The position numbers and the translations under genes are program-made. The notes beneath the pieces are model-generated. The model worked only from the letters and a program-made list of their open reading frames with translations, was not told the DNA's origin and did not search any database. This document shows positions 9,773 through 19,378 of a stretch of DNA of 64,000 nucleotides, piece by piece. Source of the DNA: Chryseobacterium sp. RU37D (GTDB lineage: Bacteria > Bacteroidota > Bacteroidia > Flavobacteriales > Weeksellaceae); assembly GCF_900156075.1 (NCBI RefSeq), contig NZ_FTMM01000009.1, forward strand, positions 1-64,000, read 5' to 3'. How positions within the stretch are numbered: position 1 is the first letter of the stretch; each line of letters begins with the position of its first letter.

Positions 9773-9857
9773 GGAGGGTTGCCGGAGTGGTTAACGGAGC
9801 AGTTTGCTAAACTGTCGACGCGAAAGTGTCGCAAGGGTTCGAATCCCTTACCCTCCG
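9773..9857 (+). tRNA. tRNA-Ser(GCT)
   Basis: An 85-nt cloverleaf with acceptor stem GGAGGGT/ACCCTCC, discriminator G, a long variable arm (class II) and anticodon loop TTGCTAA, so anticodon GCT reading AGC/AGU. TPsiC loop GGTTCGAATCC is canonical. CCA is not encoded. Confidence 0.95.
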
Positions 9858-9877
9858 CTTTCTTATTATATCTTTTT

Positions 9878-9952
9878 CGGGGCGTAGCGTAGTCCGGTCA
9901 TCGCGCCTGGTTTGGGACCAGGAGGTCGCAGGTTCGAATCCTGCCGCCCCGA
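9878..9952 (+). tRNA. tRNA-Pro(TGG), copy 1
   Basis: A cloverleaf with acceptor stem CGGGGCG/CGCCCCG, discriminator A, anticodon stem CCTGG/CCAGG and loop TTTGGGA, giving anticodon TGG (CCA codon). It is the second member of the Ser-Pro-Arg transcript and is identical to the copy at 10363. Confidence 0.95.
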
Positions 9953-10000
9953 CTTAAAGCTTTTTTATTATAATAAATTAGGCGGAATCAAAAATTTTTA

Positions 10001-10074
10001 GGGTGCGTAGCTCAGCTGGATAGAGCATCTGCCTTCTAAGCAGACGGTCAAAGGTTCGAATCCTTTCGCGCTCA
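10001..10074 (+). tRNA. tRNA-Arg(TCT), copy 1
   Basis: A cloverleaf with acceptor stem GGGTGCG/CGCGCTC (two G-T wobble pairs), D-arm GCTCAGCTGGATAGAGC and anticodon loop CTTCTAA, giving TCT (AGA codons). It is identical to the copy at 10485. Confidence 0.95.
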
Positions 10075-10076
10075 CG

Positions 10077-10104
10077 AAAACTCATAACCTTGTTATGAGT
10101 TTTT
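10077..10104 (+). terminator. Terminator after the first tRNA unit
   Basis: A 12-bp stem, AAAACTCATAAC/GTTATGAGTTTT, with a 3-nt loop and a following T-run, 2 bases after tRNA-Arg copy 1. Confidence 0.88.
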
Positions 10105-10308
10105 CTGTTTTTGGCTTTTGACAATACATATTTTAAATTTTTCCACTCTCAAATTCCAAATGATTAACTTTAGCAAGAACAATTCTTTTATTTCCAGGAT
10201 ACCATTTAACTATCTGATTATTAGTAATGTAAAGTTTATAAAAGTTCAGTTAAAAATATTCATAAAAAATTATTCACTATTTATTTTCATTATTTAAAAA
10301 AAAAAATC

Positions 10309-10316
10309 TACATTTG
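10309..10316 (+). promoter_or_regulatory. Separate promoter for the duplicated Pro-Arg tRNA pair
   Basis: TACATTTG matches TAnnTTTG, 46 bases before tRNA-Pro copy 2, the same distance as at the first unit. The -33 region is AT-rich without a clear TTTG. Confidence 0.6.
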
Positions 10317-10362
10317 CACCCACAAAAAACAAGGTAATGTTACCTGTTTAGATGATCTCAAT

Positions 10363-10437
10363 CGGGGCGTAGCGTAGTCCGGTCATCGCGCCTGGTTTGG
10401 GACCAGGAGGTCGCAGGTTCGAATCCTGCCGCCCCGA
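10363..10437 (+). tRNA. tRNA-Pro(TGG), copy 2
   Basis: The sequence and structure are the same as copy 1 at 9878, anticodon TGG. The copy lies 485 bases downstream of the first and starts a second transcript with its own promoter. Confidence 0.95.
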
Positions 10438-10484
10438 CTTAAAGCTTTTTTATTATAATAACTAAGCAAAAATCAAATTTTTTA

Positions 10485-10558
10485 GGGTGCGTAGCTCAGC
10501 TGGATAGAGCATCTGCCTTCTAAGCAGACGGTCAAAGGTTCGAATCCTTTCGCGCTCA
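10485..10558 (+). tRNA. tRNA-Arg(TCT), copy 2
   Basis: The sequence and structure are the same as copy 1 at 10001, anticodon TCT. The Pro-Arg spacer before it begins with the same 24 bases as in the first pair, then diverges. Confidence 0.95.
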
Positions 10559-10568
10559 CGATAATGCT

Positions 10569-10606
10569 AAATGGCACCATTGGAAGACAAATGGTGCCAT
10601 TTTTTT
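10569..10606 (+). terminator. Terminator after the second tRNA unit
   Basis: A perfect 13-bp stem, AAATGGCACCATT/AATGGTGCCATTT, and a T-run follow tRNA-Arg copy 2. It is unrelated in sequence to the first unit's terminator. Confidence 0.92.
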
Positions 10607-10714
10607 GTAAATCCAAAAAGAATACAATACTTACTAATCATGGTCGAAAGAAAATTACTTCCGACCATGAAGCCCTAAGAGGCTGTTTATTATTTTTTTA
10701 AAATTAATTGAAAA

Positions 10715-10948
10715 TTATTTCACCTTTGATGAGAATCTTCCCGAAATACTTTTAAAAAGAAATAAGAAAACCCCAACAATAATTAGTGCAAAACCCATAG
10801 GAATCAAAAAGAAGAAAGGCTCATGAAGATATCCATCTGAAGTAATACTTGATTTCGTAGAATCGAACGATTCAGTGATCATTTTTACGATAAAACACAA
10901 AGCTCCTAAGCTTAGAGTAGCTAGTGATATTAAATTTAATTTTTTCAT
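10715..10948 (-). CDS. Small two-helix membrane protein (DUF3955-like)
   Basis: A 77-residue protein with two hydrophobic segments, about residues 6-24 (LISLATLSLGALCFIVKMI) and 46-66 (FFFLIPMGFALIIVGVFLF), separated by a short polar loop and ending in a basic tail. The arrangement and the IPMGFALIIVG motif resemble the small DUF3955 membrane family, whose function is not known. It stands alone on the minus strand after the tRNA cluster. Confidence 0.6.
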   Translation of the reverse strand: MKKLNLISLATLSLGALCFIVKMITESFDSTKSSITSDGYLHEPFFFLIPMGFALIIVGVFLFLFKSISGRFSSKVK

Positions 10949-11078
10949 ATTTGTTTTTTTAACTAATAAATCTCTCTCAAAAGATATGCCACATTTTCAA
11001 AAATTTTATCCGGCAAAAAGACAGTAAAAAAAACACTATAAAAAATATACACCAGTTTTTATTTTATTATGATTTTTT

Positions 11079-11246
11079 TTAATAATCTTGTTTAAACTTT
11101 TTAGAAGCAATTTCCCTCTTTTCACTATATCTTTTGTTTCGCTTCGCTACTCAAAAGGATGCCGTTACAATCGGGCTATGGTTATTGTCGCATTTAAGCA
11201 AGGGGAAAGATCTACAGAAAATAAAAAATTTAAACAGATTTAATTA
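11079..11246. repeat. MITE-like structured repeat, copy A
   Basis: An intergenic element of about 168 bp with imperfect terminal inverted repeats (left TTGTTTAAACTTTTT, right AAAAATTTAAACAG). The core contains gcaatttccctcttttcac, a hairpin ATCTTTTG...CAAAAGGAT with cgcttcgctac in the loop, then gccgttacaatcgggctat. The core recurs at 49032-49112 with few differences, and a relative lies at 26463-26609. It encodes no protein. It lies between two minus-strand genes. Confidence 0.8.
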
Positions 11247-11314
11247 ATAATGAAAAAATCCACTTCAGAAATAATTTTTAAAATCATGAATAGAATTTCA
11301 TTAATAGCTTATTT

Positions 11315-12142
11315 TTATTTCTCAAGTAATAAACTTATCCACTCTTCACGCTGAAGCTGTTTTTTAAGCGTTAAACTGTTTTCTTTGCAAACTTCCAAAA
11401 TATCATCCACATCAAAGAAGCATAGTCCTGAAAGCAATAATTTCCCACCATCATTCAATACAGAAACATATGTTGGAATATCTGAAATTAAAATATTCCT
11501 ATTGATATTTGCTAAAATAATATCATAACTTTTTTTTCCTAAACTTGCGGCAGTTCCCTGTTCGATATCCAGCTTTACTTTATTTCTAGCAGCATTTTCT
11601 TTTGAATTTTCTACCGACCATTCGTCGATGTCTACGGCTTTTGTGTCACCGGCTCCATTTTGCTTTGCGTAAATGGCCAAAACCGAAGTTCCACAACCCA
11701 TATCAAGCACTTTTTTACCATTGAAATTAATATCCATCATTTGCTGGATCATTAAATGAGTTGTCGGGTGATGCCCCGTTCCGAAAGACATTTTTGGTTG
11801 AATAACAATCTCATGCATTCCCGGAACAGTTTCATGGAACTCTGCTCTGATCAGGACCTTATCATCAATATTAATGGGTTCAAAATTCTTTTCCCACTCC
11901 TCGTTCCAGTTGATGTTTGGCATTTCCTGGAAAGTGTATTTTATATTTACATTTTCGTTTTCAAAAAGCGGTAGTGCTTTCAGCTCTTCCACATTAAATA
12001 GCTCTTTCTGAATATATCCCAAAATACCATCAATCTCTTCCGTAAAGCTGTCAAAACCTATTTCTATAAGTTCTGCCATTAATATTTCGTTCCAAGGCTG
12101 AAGCGGAGAAATCTTGAAATTGAATTCTAAATAATTTTGCAT
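11315..12142 (-). CDS. prmA: Ribosomal protein L11 methyltransferase
   Basis: A protein of about 275 residues that trimethylates ribosomal protein L11 using SAM. The substrate-recognition domain is N-terminal (YLEFNFKISPLQPWNEILMA), followed by a linker with the motif PKMSFGTGHHPTTHLMI and the Rossmann motif VLDMGCGTSVLAIYA; DIILANINRNIL is the catalytic NxN-like motif. The frame could extend to a TTG at 12160, but that codon overlaps the -7 promoter box TATTTTTG, so I place the start at ATG 12142. Single gene, housekeeping. Confidence 0.9.
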   Translation of the reverse strand: MQNYLEFNFKISPLQPWNEILMAELIEIGFDSFTEEIDGILGYIQKELFNVEELKALPLFENENVNIKYTFQEMPNINWNEEWEKNFEPINIDDKVLIRAEFHETVPGMHEIVIQPKMSFGTGHHPTTHLMIQQMMDINFNGKKVLDMGCGTSVLAIYAKQNGAGDTKAVDIDEWSVENSKENAARNKVKLDIEQGTAASLGKKSYDIILANINRNILISDIPTYVSVLNDGGKLLLSGLCFFDVDDILEVCKENSLTLKKQLQREEWISLLLEK

Positions 12143-12157
12143 ATGAATAATTTGTTG

Positions 12158-12165
12158 CAAAAATA
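12158..12165 (-). promoter_or_regulatory. -7 element of the prmA promoter
   Basis: The minus strand reads TATTTTTG, matching TAnnTTTG, 15 bases before the chosen ATG. No clear -33 TTTG was seen. Confidence 0.55.
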
Positions 12166-12717
12166 AAACTACTTTTTTGATTTATTGGAATATTATATTT
12201 GCAAAGAACGTAAAGTTTAGTAAAAAGCAGTTGTGTGTCATTACGGATGGATTGAAGGTCTGCGAACGAAGTTCAAAAGCGACGAAGCAATCTCAATAAA
12301 CAGAAGATTTTATTCTCTTTAAATTTTGTTTGGATGCTTTCAGCCCAACATCCTTTATCGGAAATTGATCCTGTTAACGGTTTTGTGGTAACGAAAAGAA
12401 AATTTGCTCTTTTAAGATCATAAATCTGTTTCAGCCATTTGTAATTATTATTCCAAAGCCGGTGTCAGTATTTTCATGATAAAATGACAAATACCATATG
12501 TATATCTCATTAAAGATTAAATTTTAATCATTATTTAAGCAATCAACAAAAAAGCTCACCTCCAAAGAGACAGACTAGTGTGAACTAATAGAGATGGAAG
12601 AATGAAGTTAAAAGTTATTATCGGCTTAAATATTTAAAAAATCAAACAGATTACCATTACCTGTTGACAATCGTTACTTCTTTCCTCCAGCAGCTTCAGT
12701 TCTGTTTCAACAATAGG
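12166..12717. other. Non-coding stretch with a REP-like repeat and a possible gene remnant
   Basis: At 12236-12300 lies a sequence of the type gtcattacgga...cgacgaagcaatctc, which resembles short dispersed repeats common in Bacteroidota spacers. At about 12295-12460 a minus-strand frame reads KQIYDLKRANFLFVTTKPL without a start codon, possibly a decayed gene of unknown family. The rest shows nothing. Confidence 0.4.
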
Positions 12718-13464
12718 TTATTTATTTTTAAGCTGATCCGGAATGTTAGTTGTAACGAATCCGATACCTTGCTGTTTCAATTCTTCATAAATACCTACAT
12801 CATCCACCGTCCATGCATTTGTAATTAATCCTAAAGCTTTTGCATCGGTAATCCAAGTCGGATTTTTCTGGAAAATGCTGTAATGATAATCGATCCCGTC
12901 TAAACCTTCATCCTTGATTTGTTGAGGAGAAAGCTCCCCTTTCAAATACTGAACTTTAAAAGTCGGCTCCAGTGTTTTGATTTCCTTGCAGATATTCAGG
13001 CTGAAAGAAATGAACTCGCTTTGATTTTCCAGCTTCATATCTTTAATCATTTTGATTGTTTTCGCCGTTAGCTCATCTTCTTTTTCTTTGGTTTTATCAG
13101 GTTTTATTTCAACAATAAGCTTTAGTGACTTGTCTTTTTGACCTTGTTCTAAATAATCTTTCAGCCTCGGAATATTTTCGCCATTTGATAATTTTACCTT
13201 TTTCAGTTCTTTAAAATCAGTTTCAGAAATTTCCATTTTCGCGTGATGTTCATCATGATTCACAACCAAAACTCCGTCTTTCGTCATCCTTACATCGAAT
13301 TCTGAACCGTAAATTTTTAAATTCTGAGCATTTTCCAACGACTTCAGAGAATTTTCCGTTGTCGGAGGCTGCGACTGAAAATAGCCTCTGTGTGCGATAA
13401 CCTGGGTTTGTGTCTTCATTAAAACTGTACTTAAAAATGCTAACCCTAAGATAAAATTTTTCAT
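12718..13464 (-). CDS. Glycerophosphodiester phosphodiesterase
   Basis: A 248-residue enzyme that hydrolyses glycerophosphodiesters to glycerol 3-phosphate and an alcohol. A signal peptide (MKNFILGLAFLSTVLMKTQT) precedes the GDPD barrel, so it acts in the periplasm. The active-site motifs are VIAHRGYF with TTENS, the metal-binding SEFDVRMTKDGVLVVNHDE, and LIVEIKPD. The C-terminal NAWTVDDVGIYEELKQQGI is the usual end of the family. It stands just downstream of a decayed TonB receptor gene. Confidence 0.9.
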   Translation of the reverse strand: MKNFILGLAFLSTVLMKTQTQVIAHRGYFQSQPPTTENSLKSLENAQNLKIYGSEFDVRMTKDGVLVVNHDEHHAKMEISETDFKELKKVKLSNGENIPRLKDYLEQGQKDKSLKLIVEIKPDKTKEKEDELTAKTIKMIKDMKLENQSEFISFSLNICKEIKTLEPTFKVQYLKGELSPQQIKDEGLDGIDYHYSIFQKNPTWITDAKALGLITNAWTVDDVGIYEELKQQGIGFVTTNIPDQLKNK

Positions 13465-13476
13465 AATATGAATTTA

Positions 13477-13998
13477 TTATTTATTAAAAGTAATTAAACT
13501 AATGTAAATGGTCAATTGTGCATTCACTTTGATCTGAATCTGGTAAAGATTTTCGGATAACGGCTCCAGTCCACTTGTGTTTAAGCTGTATTTAAGCTGT
13601 TTCGTAACCGAATAGAACCCTGTAATTATAAAGTCATATTTCCGTAGATTTGTCGATTCCTTTTTCTTTGTCCAGCAAATTCGCCACATTAAAAAAATAT
13701 ACCGAAAGCTCAAATGTACCGATTTTTTCAAATTTGATTTTCTTTGCAGCATATAAATCCCAAACTCTATAAAATCCGTTCTTTATACCATTTCTTCATC
13801 CGATCTGATTATAATAGTCTGTAATATAATTTTTAATGCTTTTCCTACTTCAAGATTATCAACTAAAGTTGGGTAAAATATGGGAAAATATACACCTGAT
13901 TGTTGGTATCAACGAAATCTCCATTTATGTTTTCACCTACCATTAAAAAGAAACCGTTATAAGAAGTATTCTCTATTAATCTTTCATTATCCAATGTG
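13477..13998 (-). pseudogene. Decayed TonB-dependent receptor (Oar-like), C-terminal remnant
   Basis: No frame is open throughout, but pieces in different frames join into the C-terminal end of a large TonB-dependent receptor. In order on the minus strand: GFFLMVGENINGDFVDT and VYIFPYF, then PTLVDNLEVGKALK in another frame, then DLYAAKKIKFEKIGTFELSV and FFNVANLLDKEKGID, then GFYSVTKQLKYSLNTSGLEP and LYQIQIKV in a further frame. At least three frameshifts separate them, and the barrel N-terminal portion is absent. The phrases match the terminal strands of Oar/OmpA-type receptors of Flavobacteriia. Confidence 0.8.
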
Positions 13999-14164
13999 AA
14001 ATAATTAATTTAAAGATTTTTTAAATTATATTAAAACATTATGTTAAACTATTTTTAACATCAAAATTATCTCGCAGATAAGCAGTTTGTTAGAATTTAT
14101 TAAGTAATTTTAATTTTATCAAAATATTTGATTCTCTTATTTTCTAAATTGGAATTACTTTAAT

Positions 14165-14172
14165 TATTTTTG
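14165..14172 (+). promoter_or_regulatory. -7 element of the ligA promoter
   Basis: TATTTTTG, 19 bases before the ligA ATG, matches TAnnTTTG. The -33 box is not clear. Confidence 0.55.
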
Positions 14173-14176
14173 CTAA

Positions 14177-16201
<2,025 letters not shown>

Positions 16202-16204
16202 TTA

Positions 16205-16236
16205 CAAGACGGTCTTTTCGGGCAGTCTTTTTTGTA
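16205..16236 (+). terminator. Probable ligA terminator
   Basis: An imperfect hairpin, AAGACGGTC ... GGGCAGTCTT, is followed by TTTTTT four bases after the ligA stop. Confidence 0.55.
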
Positions 16237-16308
16237 AAATAATCTAAATCATAAGTAACAAAAGTATTTTTATAGTAACTTTATTCTAAGAAGTTAAAAT
16301 TTTAAAAC

Positions 16309-16953
16309 ATGGAATTTTTAAAGGATCATTCTACACAAAATGAATTGCTGCTGATTTTCATTTCGGTAGTTCTCGGGATTCTGATTGGTGCAGAGCGGGA
16401 ATACCGCAATAAATCAGCTGGCTTGCGTACCTTTATTCTCATTTGTTTCGGATCCTGCCTTTTTACAATTCTATCCATAAAAATAGGGGTTAATGATCCA
16501 GATCGCATCGCTGCCAATATTATCACTGGAATAGGTTTCTTAGGTGCTGGGGTTATCTTCAAAGGTGATAATAAAATCAACGGAATCACCACAGCCACAA
16601 CCATTTGGGCAACGGCATCCATCGGAATGGCAGTAGGCTCAGGATATGTTTATCTTGCTTTTTTGGGTACGCTACTAGTCTTGGTTATTTTAAACTCGCT
16701 TACATACTTTGAAAAACTTATTGATAAAGAACATAAAATCCGTGAGTATAAAATTGCTGTGGTCAATTATCACGATATTGCCCACTGTGAGGAGATTTTT
16801 AAAAAACATCATTTGAGGTTTCAAATGTCGAAACAACAATATACACAGGGTAATCTGGCCACATCTTGGATTGTTACAGGAAAAAATGCCAATCATCTGG
16901 CTTTAATGAAAAGTTTGATGGAGGATAAGAAAATTATAGCTTACCAATTTTAA
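16309..16953 (+). CDS. MgtC/SapB family membrane protein
   Basis: A 214-residue protein with about five membrane segments in the first 135 residues and a soluble C-terminal domain. The family motifs LGILIGAEREYRNKSAGLRT, ITGIGFLGAGVIFK and GITTATTIWATASIGMAVG are clear. Members are linked to growth in low magnesium and, in pathogens, to inhibition of the F-ATPase, but the biochemical role is debated. The first ATG is used. It stands alone, with hairpins on both sides. Confidence 0.88.
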   Translation: MEFLKDHSTQNELLLIFISVVLGILIGAEREYRNKSAGLRTFILICFGSCLFTILSIKIGVNDPDRIAANIITGIGFLGAGVIFKGDNKINGITTATTIWATASIGMAVGSGYVYLAFLGTLLVLVILNSLTYFEKLIDKEHKIREYKIAVVNYHDIAHCEEIFKKHHLRFQMSKQQYTQGNLATSWIVTGKNANHLALMKSLMEDKKIIAYQF

Positions 16954-16956
16954 AAC

Positions 16957-16987
16957 AAAAAATAAAGGAATAACACCTTTATTTTTT
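16957..16987 (+). terminator. Terminator of the mgtC-like gene
   Basis: The stem AAAAATAAAGG/CCTTTATTTTT has a 7-nt loop and ends in a T-run. Confidence 0.75.
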
Positions 16988-17064
16988 CTTGAATACGTAG
17001 AGGCTTTTATTCGGTCTGTCGATAGACTCATATTTTCTTTGTAAATTAGGACAAAATTTTGATT

Positions 17065-19203
17065 ATGACAAAAAAGATACTTTTATCTGTATTTCTTTTG
17101 CCGGCTATAATGACGTTTGCACAACAATACGGTGGAATGTGGATTCCAACAGAGCTTAATGAAAAGGAAATGAAAGACTTAGGAATAAAAATCTCTGTAA
17201 AAGACATTTTCAATTCTCAAAAAGCGAGCATAAAGGATGCTGTAGTACAATTCAATGGGGGGTGTACCGCGGAAATTATTTCGCCAAAAGGTTTGTTATT
17301 AACCAATCACCATTGTGGCTACGGACAGATTCAGGCACATTCCACAATACAGAATGACCTATTATCAAACGGTTTCTGGGCAAAAAACCCTCAGGGAGAG
17401 CTTCCGAATCCGGGTCTAACTGTAGACTTTATTATTGATATTAAAGAAGTTACTAATCAAATTTTAGACGGTACGGAACATCTTACTGAACCCGAGCTTT
17501 CAAAGAAAATAGCCAATAATATTGAGAGTTATAAAAACGCTCAAAAAATAGAACCTTACCAGTCAATTTCCGTAAAATCAATGTATTACGAAAATAAATT
17601 CTATGCTTACACCATCGAAACATATAAAGACATCCGATTGGTAGGAGCACCGCCTCAAAGCATCGGGAAATTTGGGTCTGATACGGATAATTGGGTTTGG
17701 CCGAGGCATACGGGAGATTTCTCTATGTTCAGGATTTATGCCGATAAAAACAACAAGCCTGCAGAATATTCCAAAGAAAATGTTCCATACGTTCCGAAAT
17801 ATTTCCTTCCTGTTTCCATTAAAGATAAAAATGAGAATGACTTCACTTTTGTTTTTGGATTTCCGGGAAAAACAACGGAATATCTTCCTGCCATTGCCGT
17901 GGAAAAAATAACGAAAGATATTGATCCTGCGAGGATTGCAGTAAGAGATATCGCACTGAAAACGTTGGATGAAAAAATGCGTACCGATGATGCAACCCGT
18001 ATCAAATACGCTTCAAAATACGCTTACGTAGCCAACTACTGGAAAAAATGGATCGGTGAGGTGGAAGGCTTGAAAAAATCTAACGCCGTTGAGAAAAAAG
18101 CAATGTATGAAGGTTCATTGAAGGCTAAAAATCATGAAATTAAATCAACACTAGACCAATTAAACAAACTATATAACGACCAGACACCTTTTGCATTAAA
18201 TAATACCTACTACACGGAAGTAATCAAAAACGCAGAAACACTGAAGCTTGCAAATGATTATTATACTTATATAACCGCCGTGGAAGCCGGAAGAATGGAC
18301 GAAAAAGGGACTGCAGCTCTAAAGAAAAAGCTGGTTCCTTTCTATAAAGATTACAGCGCAGAGCTAGACGCAAAGGTCACAGCAAAGTTGCTAGCGCTTT
18401 ATGCTAATAAGACCGCTCCACAATTCTTACCGACAGGTTTTGAAAAATACAAAAACGAAGCCCAGAATATCCAGTATTTTGAAGAAATTTCCAAAAACTC
18501 AATCATTACAGGAAGAAGTGAAGTGAATGGCGCGTCAATATCCCAGGATATTGATAAAGCATTTTCTAATCAGGACCAATTAATCAAATCATTGAAAAAA
18601 GATCCTGTTTATCAGCTTTTTATATTAATGAGGGATACCTATATGACAAAAGTTGATCCTCAATTTACCTCTTTACAGTCGAAAATTGATGCGCTTCAGA
18701 AAACTTATATGGCCCAGCAAATAGCAACAGATAAAGACAAAAAATTCTTCCCGGATGCCAATTCTACCCTTCGTGTAACATACGGAAAAGTAAAAGGTTC
18801 TTCACCGAGAGATGCAGTTTCTTATAATTATCAGACGCATCTGGCAGGGGTGATGGAAAAATATATTCCGGGAGATTATGAGTTTGATGTTCCTAAAAAG
18901 CTGATTGATCTTTACAATAAAAAAGATTTTGGAATTTACAAAGATAAAACCGGTGATGTTCCCGTAGGATTTACAGCGACAAATCACACCACAGGAGGAA
19001 ATTCCGGAAGCCCGGCTCTTGATGCAAACGGGAATCTTATCGGGCTGAACTTCGACAGACAATGGGAAGGAACCATGAGCGATATTAATTACGATCCTCG
19101 TTTCAGCCGAAATATAATGGTGGATACAAAATATATCCTTTTCATCATTGATAAATACGCTGATTCAAAATGGCTAATTGATGAAATGAAAATTGTGAAA
19201 TAA
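17065..19203 (+). CDS. S46 family dipeptidyl-peptidase (DPP11-type)
   Basis: A 712-residue secreted serine peptidase of the family that removes dipeptides from the N-terminus of oligopeptides in the periplasm. A signal peptide ends at about residue 19 (MTFAQ). The catalytic His lies in LLTNHHCGYGQ (about residue 82), and the nucleophile Ser is in TGGNSGSPALDANG. The following IGLNFDRQWEGTMSD has Arg where DPP7 has Gly, which in Porphyromonas enzymes marks DPP11, specific for Asp/Glu; this specificity is inferred. I chose ATG 17065 over the TTG two codons upstream. A clear terminator follows. It may feed amino acids to catabolism. Confidence 0.9.
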   Translation: MTKKILLSVFLLPAIMTFAQQYGGMWIPTELNEKEMKDLGIKISVKDIFNSQKASIKDAVVQFNGGCTAEIISPKGLLLTNHHCGYGQIQAHSTIQNDLLSNGFWAKNPQGELPNPGLTVDFIIDIKEVTNQILDGTEHLTEPELSKKIANNIESYKNAQKIEPYQSISVKSMYYENKFYAYTIETYKDIRLVGAPPQSIGKFGSDTDNWVWPRHTGDFSMFRIYADKNNKPAEYSKENVPYVPKYFLPVSIKDKNENDFTFVFGFPGKTTEYLPAIAVEKITKDIDPARIAVRDIALKTLDEKMRTDDATRIKYASKYAYVANYWKKWIGEVEGLKKSNAVEKKAMYEGSLKAKNHEIKSTLDQLNKLYNDQTPFALNNTYYTEVIKNAETLKLANDYYTYITAVEAGRMDEKGTAALKKKLVPFYKDYSAELDAKVTAKLLALYANKTAPQFLPTGFEKYKNEAQNIQYFEEISKNSIITGRSEVNGASISQDIDKAFSNQDQLIKSLKKDPVYQLFILMRDTYMTKVDPQFTSLQSKIDALQKTYMAQQIATDKDKKFFPDANSTLRVTYGKVKGSSPRDAVSYNYQTHLAGVMEKYIPGDYEFDVPKKLIDLYNKKDFGIYKDKTGDVPVGFTATNHTTGGNSGSPALDANGNLIGLNFDRQWEGTMSDINYDPRFSRNIMVDTKYILFIIDKYADSKWLIDEMKIVK

Positions 19204-19224
19204 TTTTAAATCAAAACAATATGG

Positions 19225-19257
19225 AACCCCGAAAATTTTCTTTCGGGGTTTATTTTT
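19225..19257 (+). terminator. Terminator of the S46 peptidase gene
   Basis: The stem AACCCCGAAA/TTTCGGGGTT has a 6-nt loop and a T-rich tail. Confidence 0.9.
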
Positions 19258-19328
19258 TTATGAGCAATGATTCTCTCGTTTTATTAATTAAAAATAAAAG
19301 CGCGAGCGAAGCGAGCGTCAAAGCTGTT

Positions 19329-19367
19329 AGTATTAGAAACGTTATGCTAAAACTGTCGAAGCATCTC
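19329..19367 (+). repeat. REP-like half element related to 58821-58859
   Basis: The stretch agtattagaaacgttatgct...ctgtcgaagcatctc is closely similar to the right arm of the inverted repeat at 58756-58856. Only one arm is present here. It lies between convergent genes. Confidence 0.7.
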
Positions 19368-19378
19368 CATACCATTTA

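Larger units (their letters stand above)
9878..10558 (+). repeat. Duplicated tRNA-Pro/tRNA-Arg block
   Basis: The blocks 9878-10074 and 10363-10558 carry the same two tRNAs in the same order. The first half of the inter-tRNA spacer is conserved (cttaaagctttttta and onward) while flanks, promoter and terminator differ. This is a segmental duplication or a conversion-maintained pair. Confidence 0.9.

Noticed and set aside
11079..11246. A possible riboswitch or small RNA gene
   Set aside because: The presence of terminal inverted repeats and copies elsewhere fits a dispersed repeat better; no adjacent gene is arranged as a target.
13477..13752. An intact 91-residue minus-strand gene
   Set aside because: The frame switches midway through a TonB receptor tail; the first 34 residues are an out-of-frame reading of the sequence coding FEKIGTFELSV, so it is a pseudogene piece.
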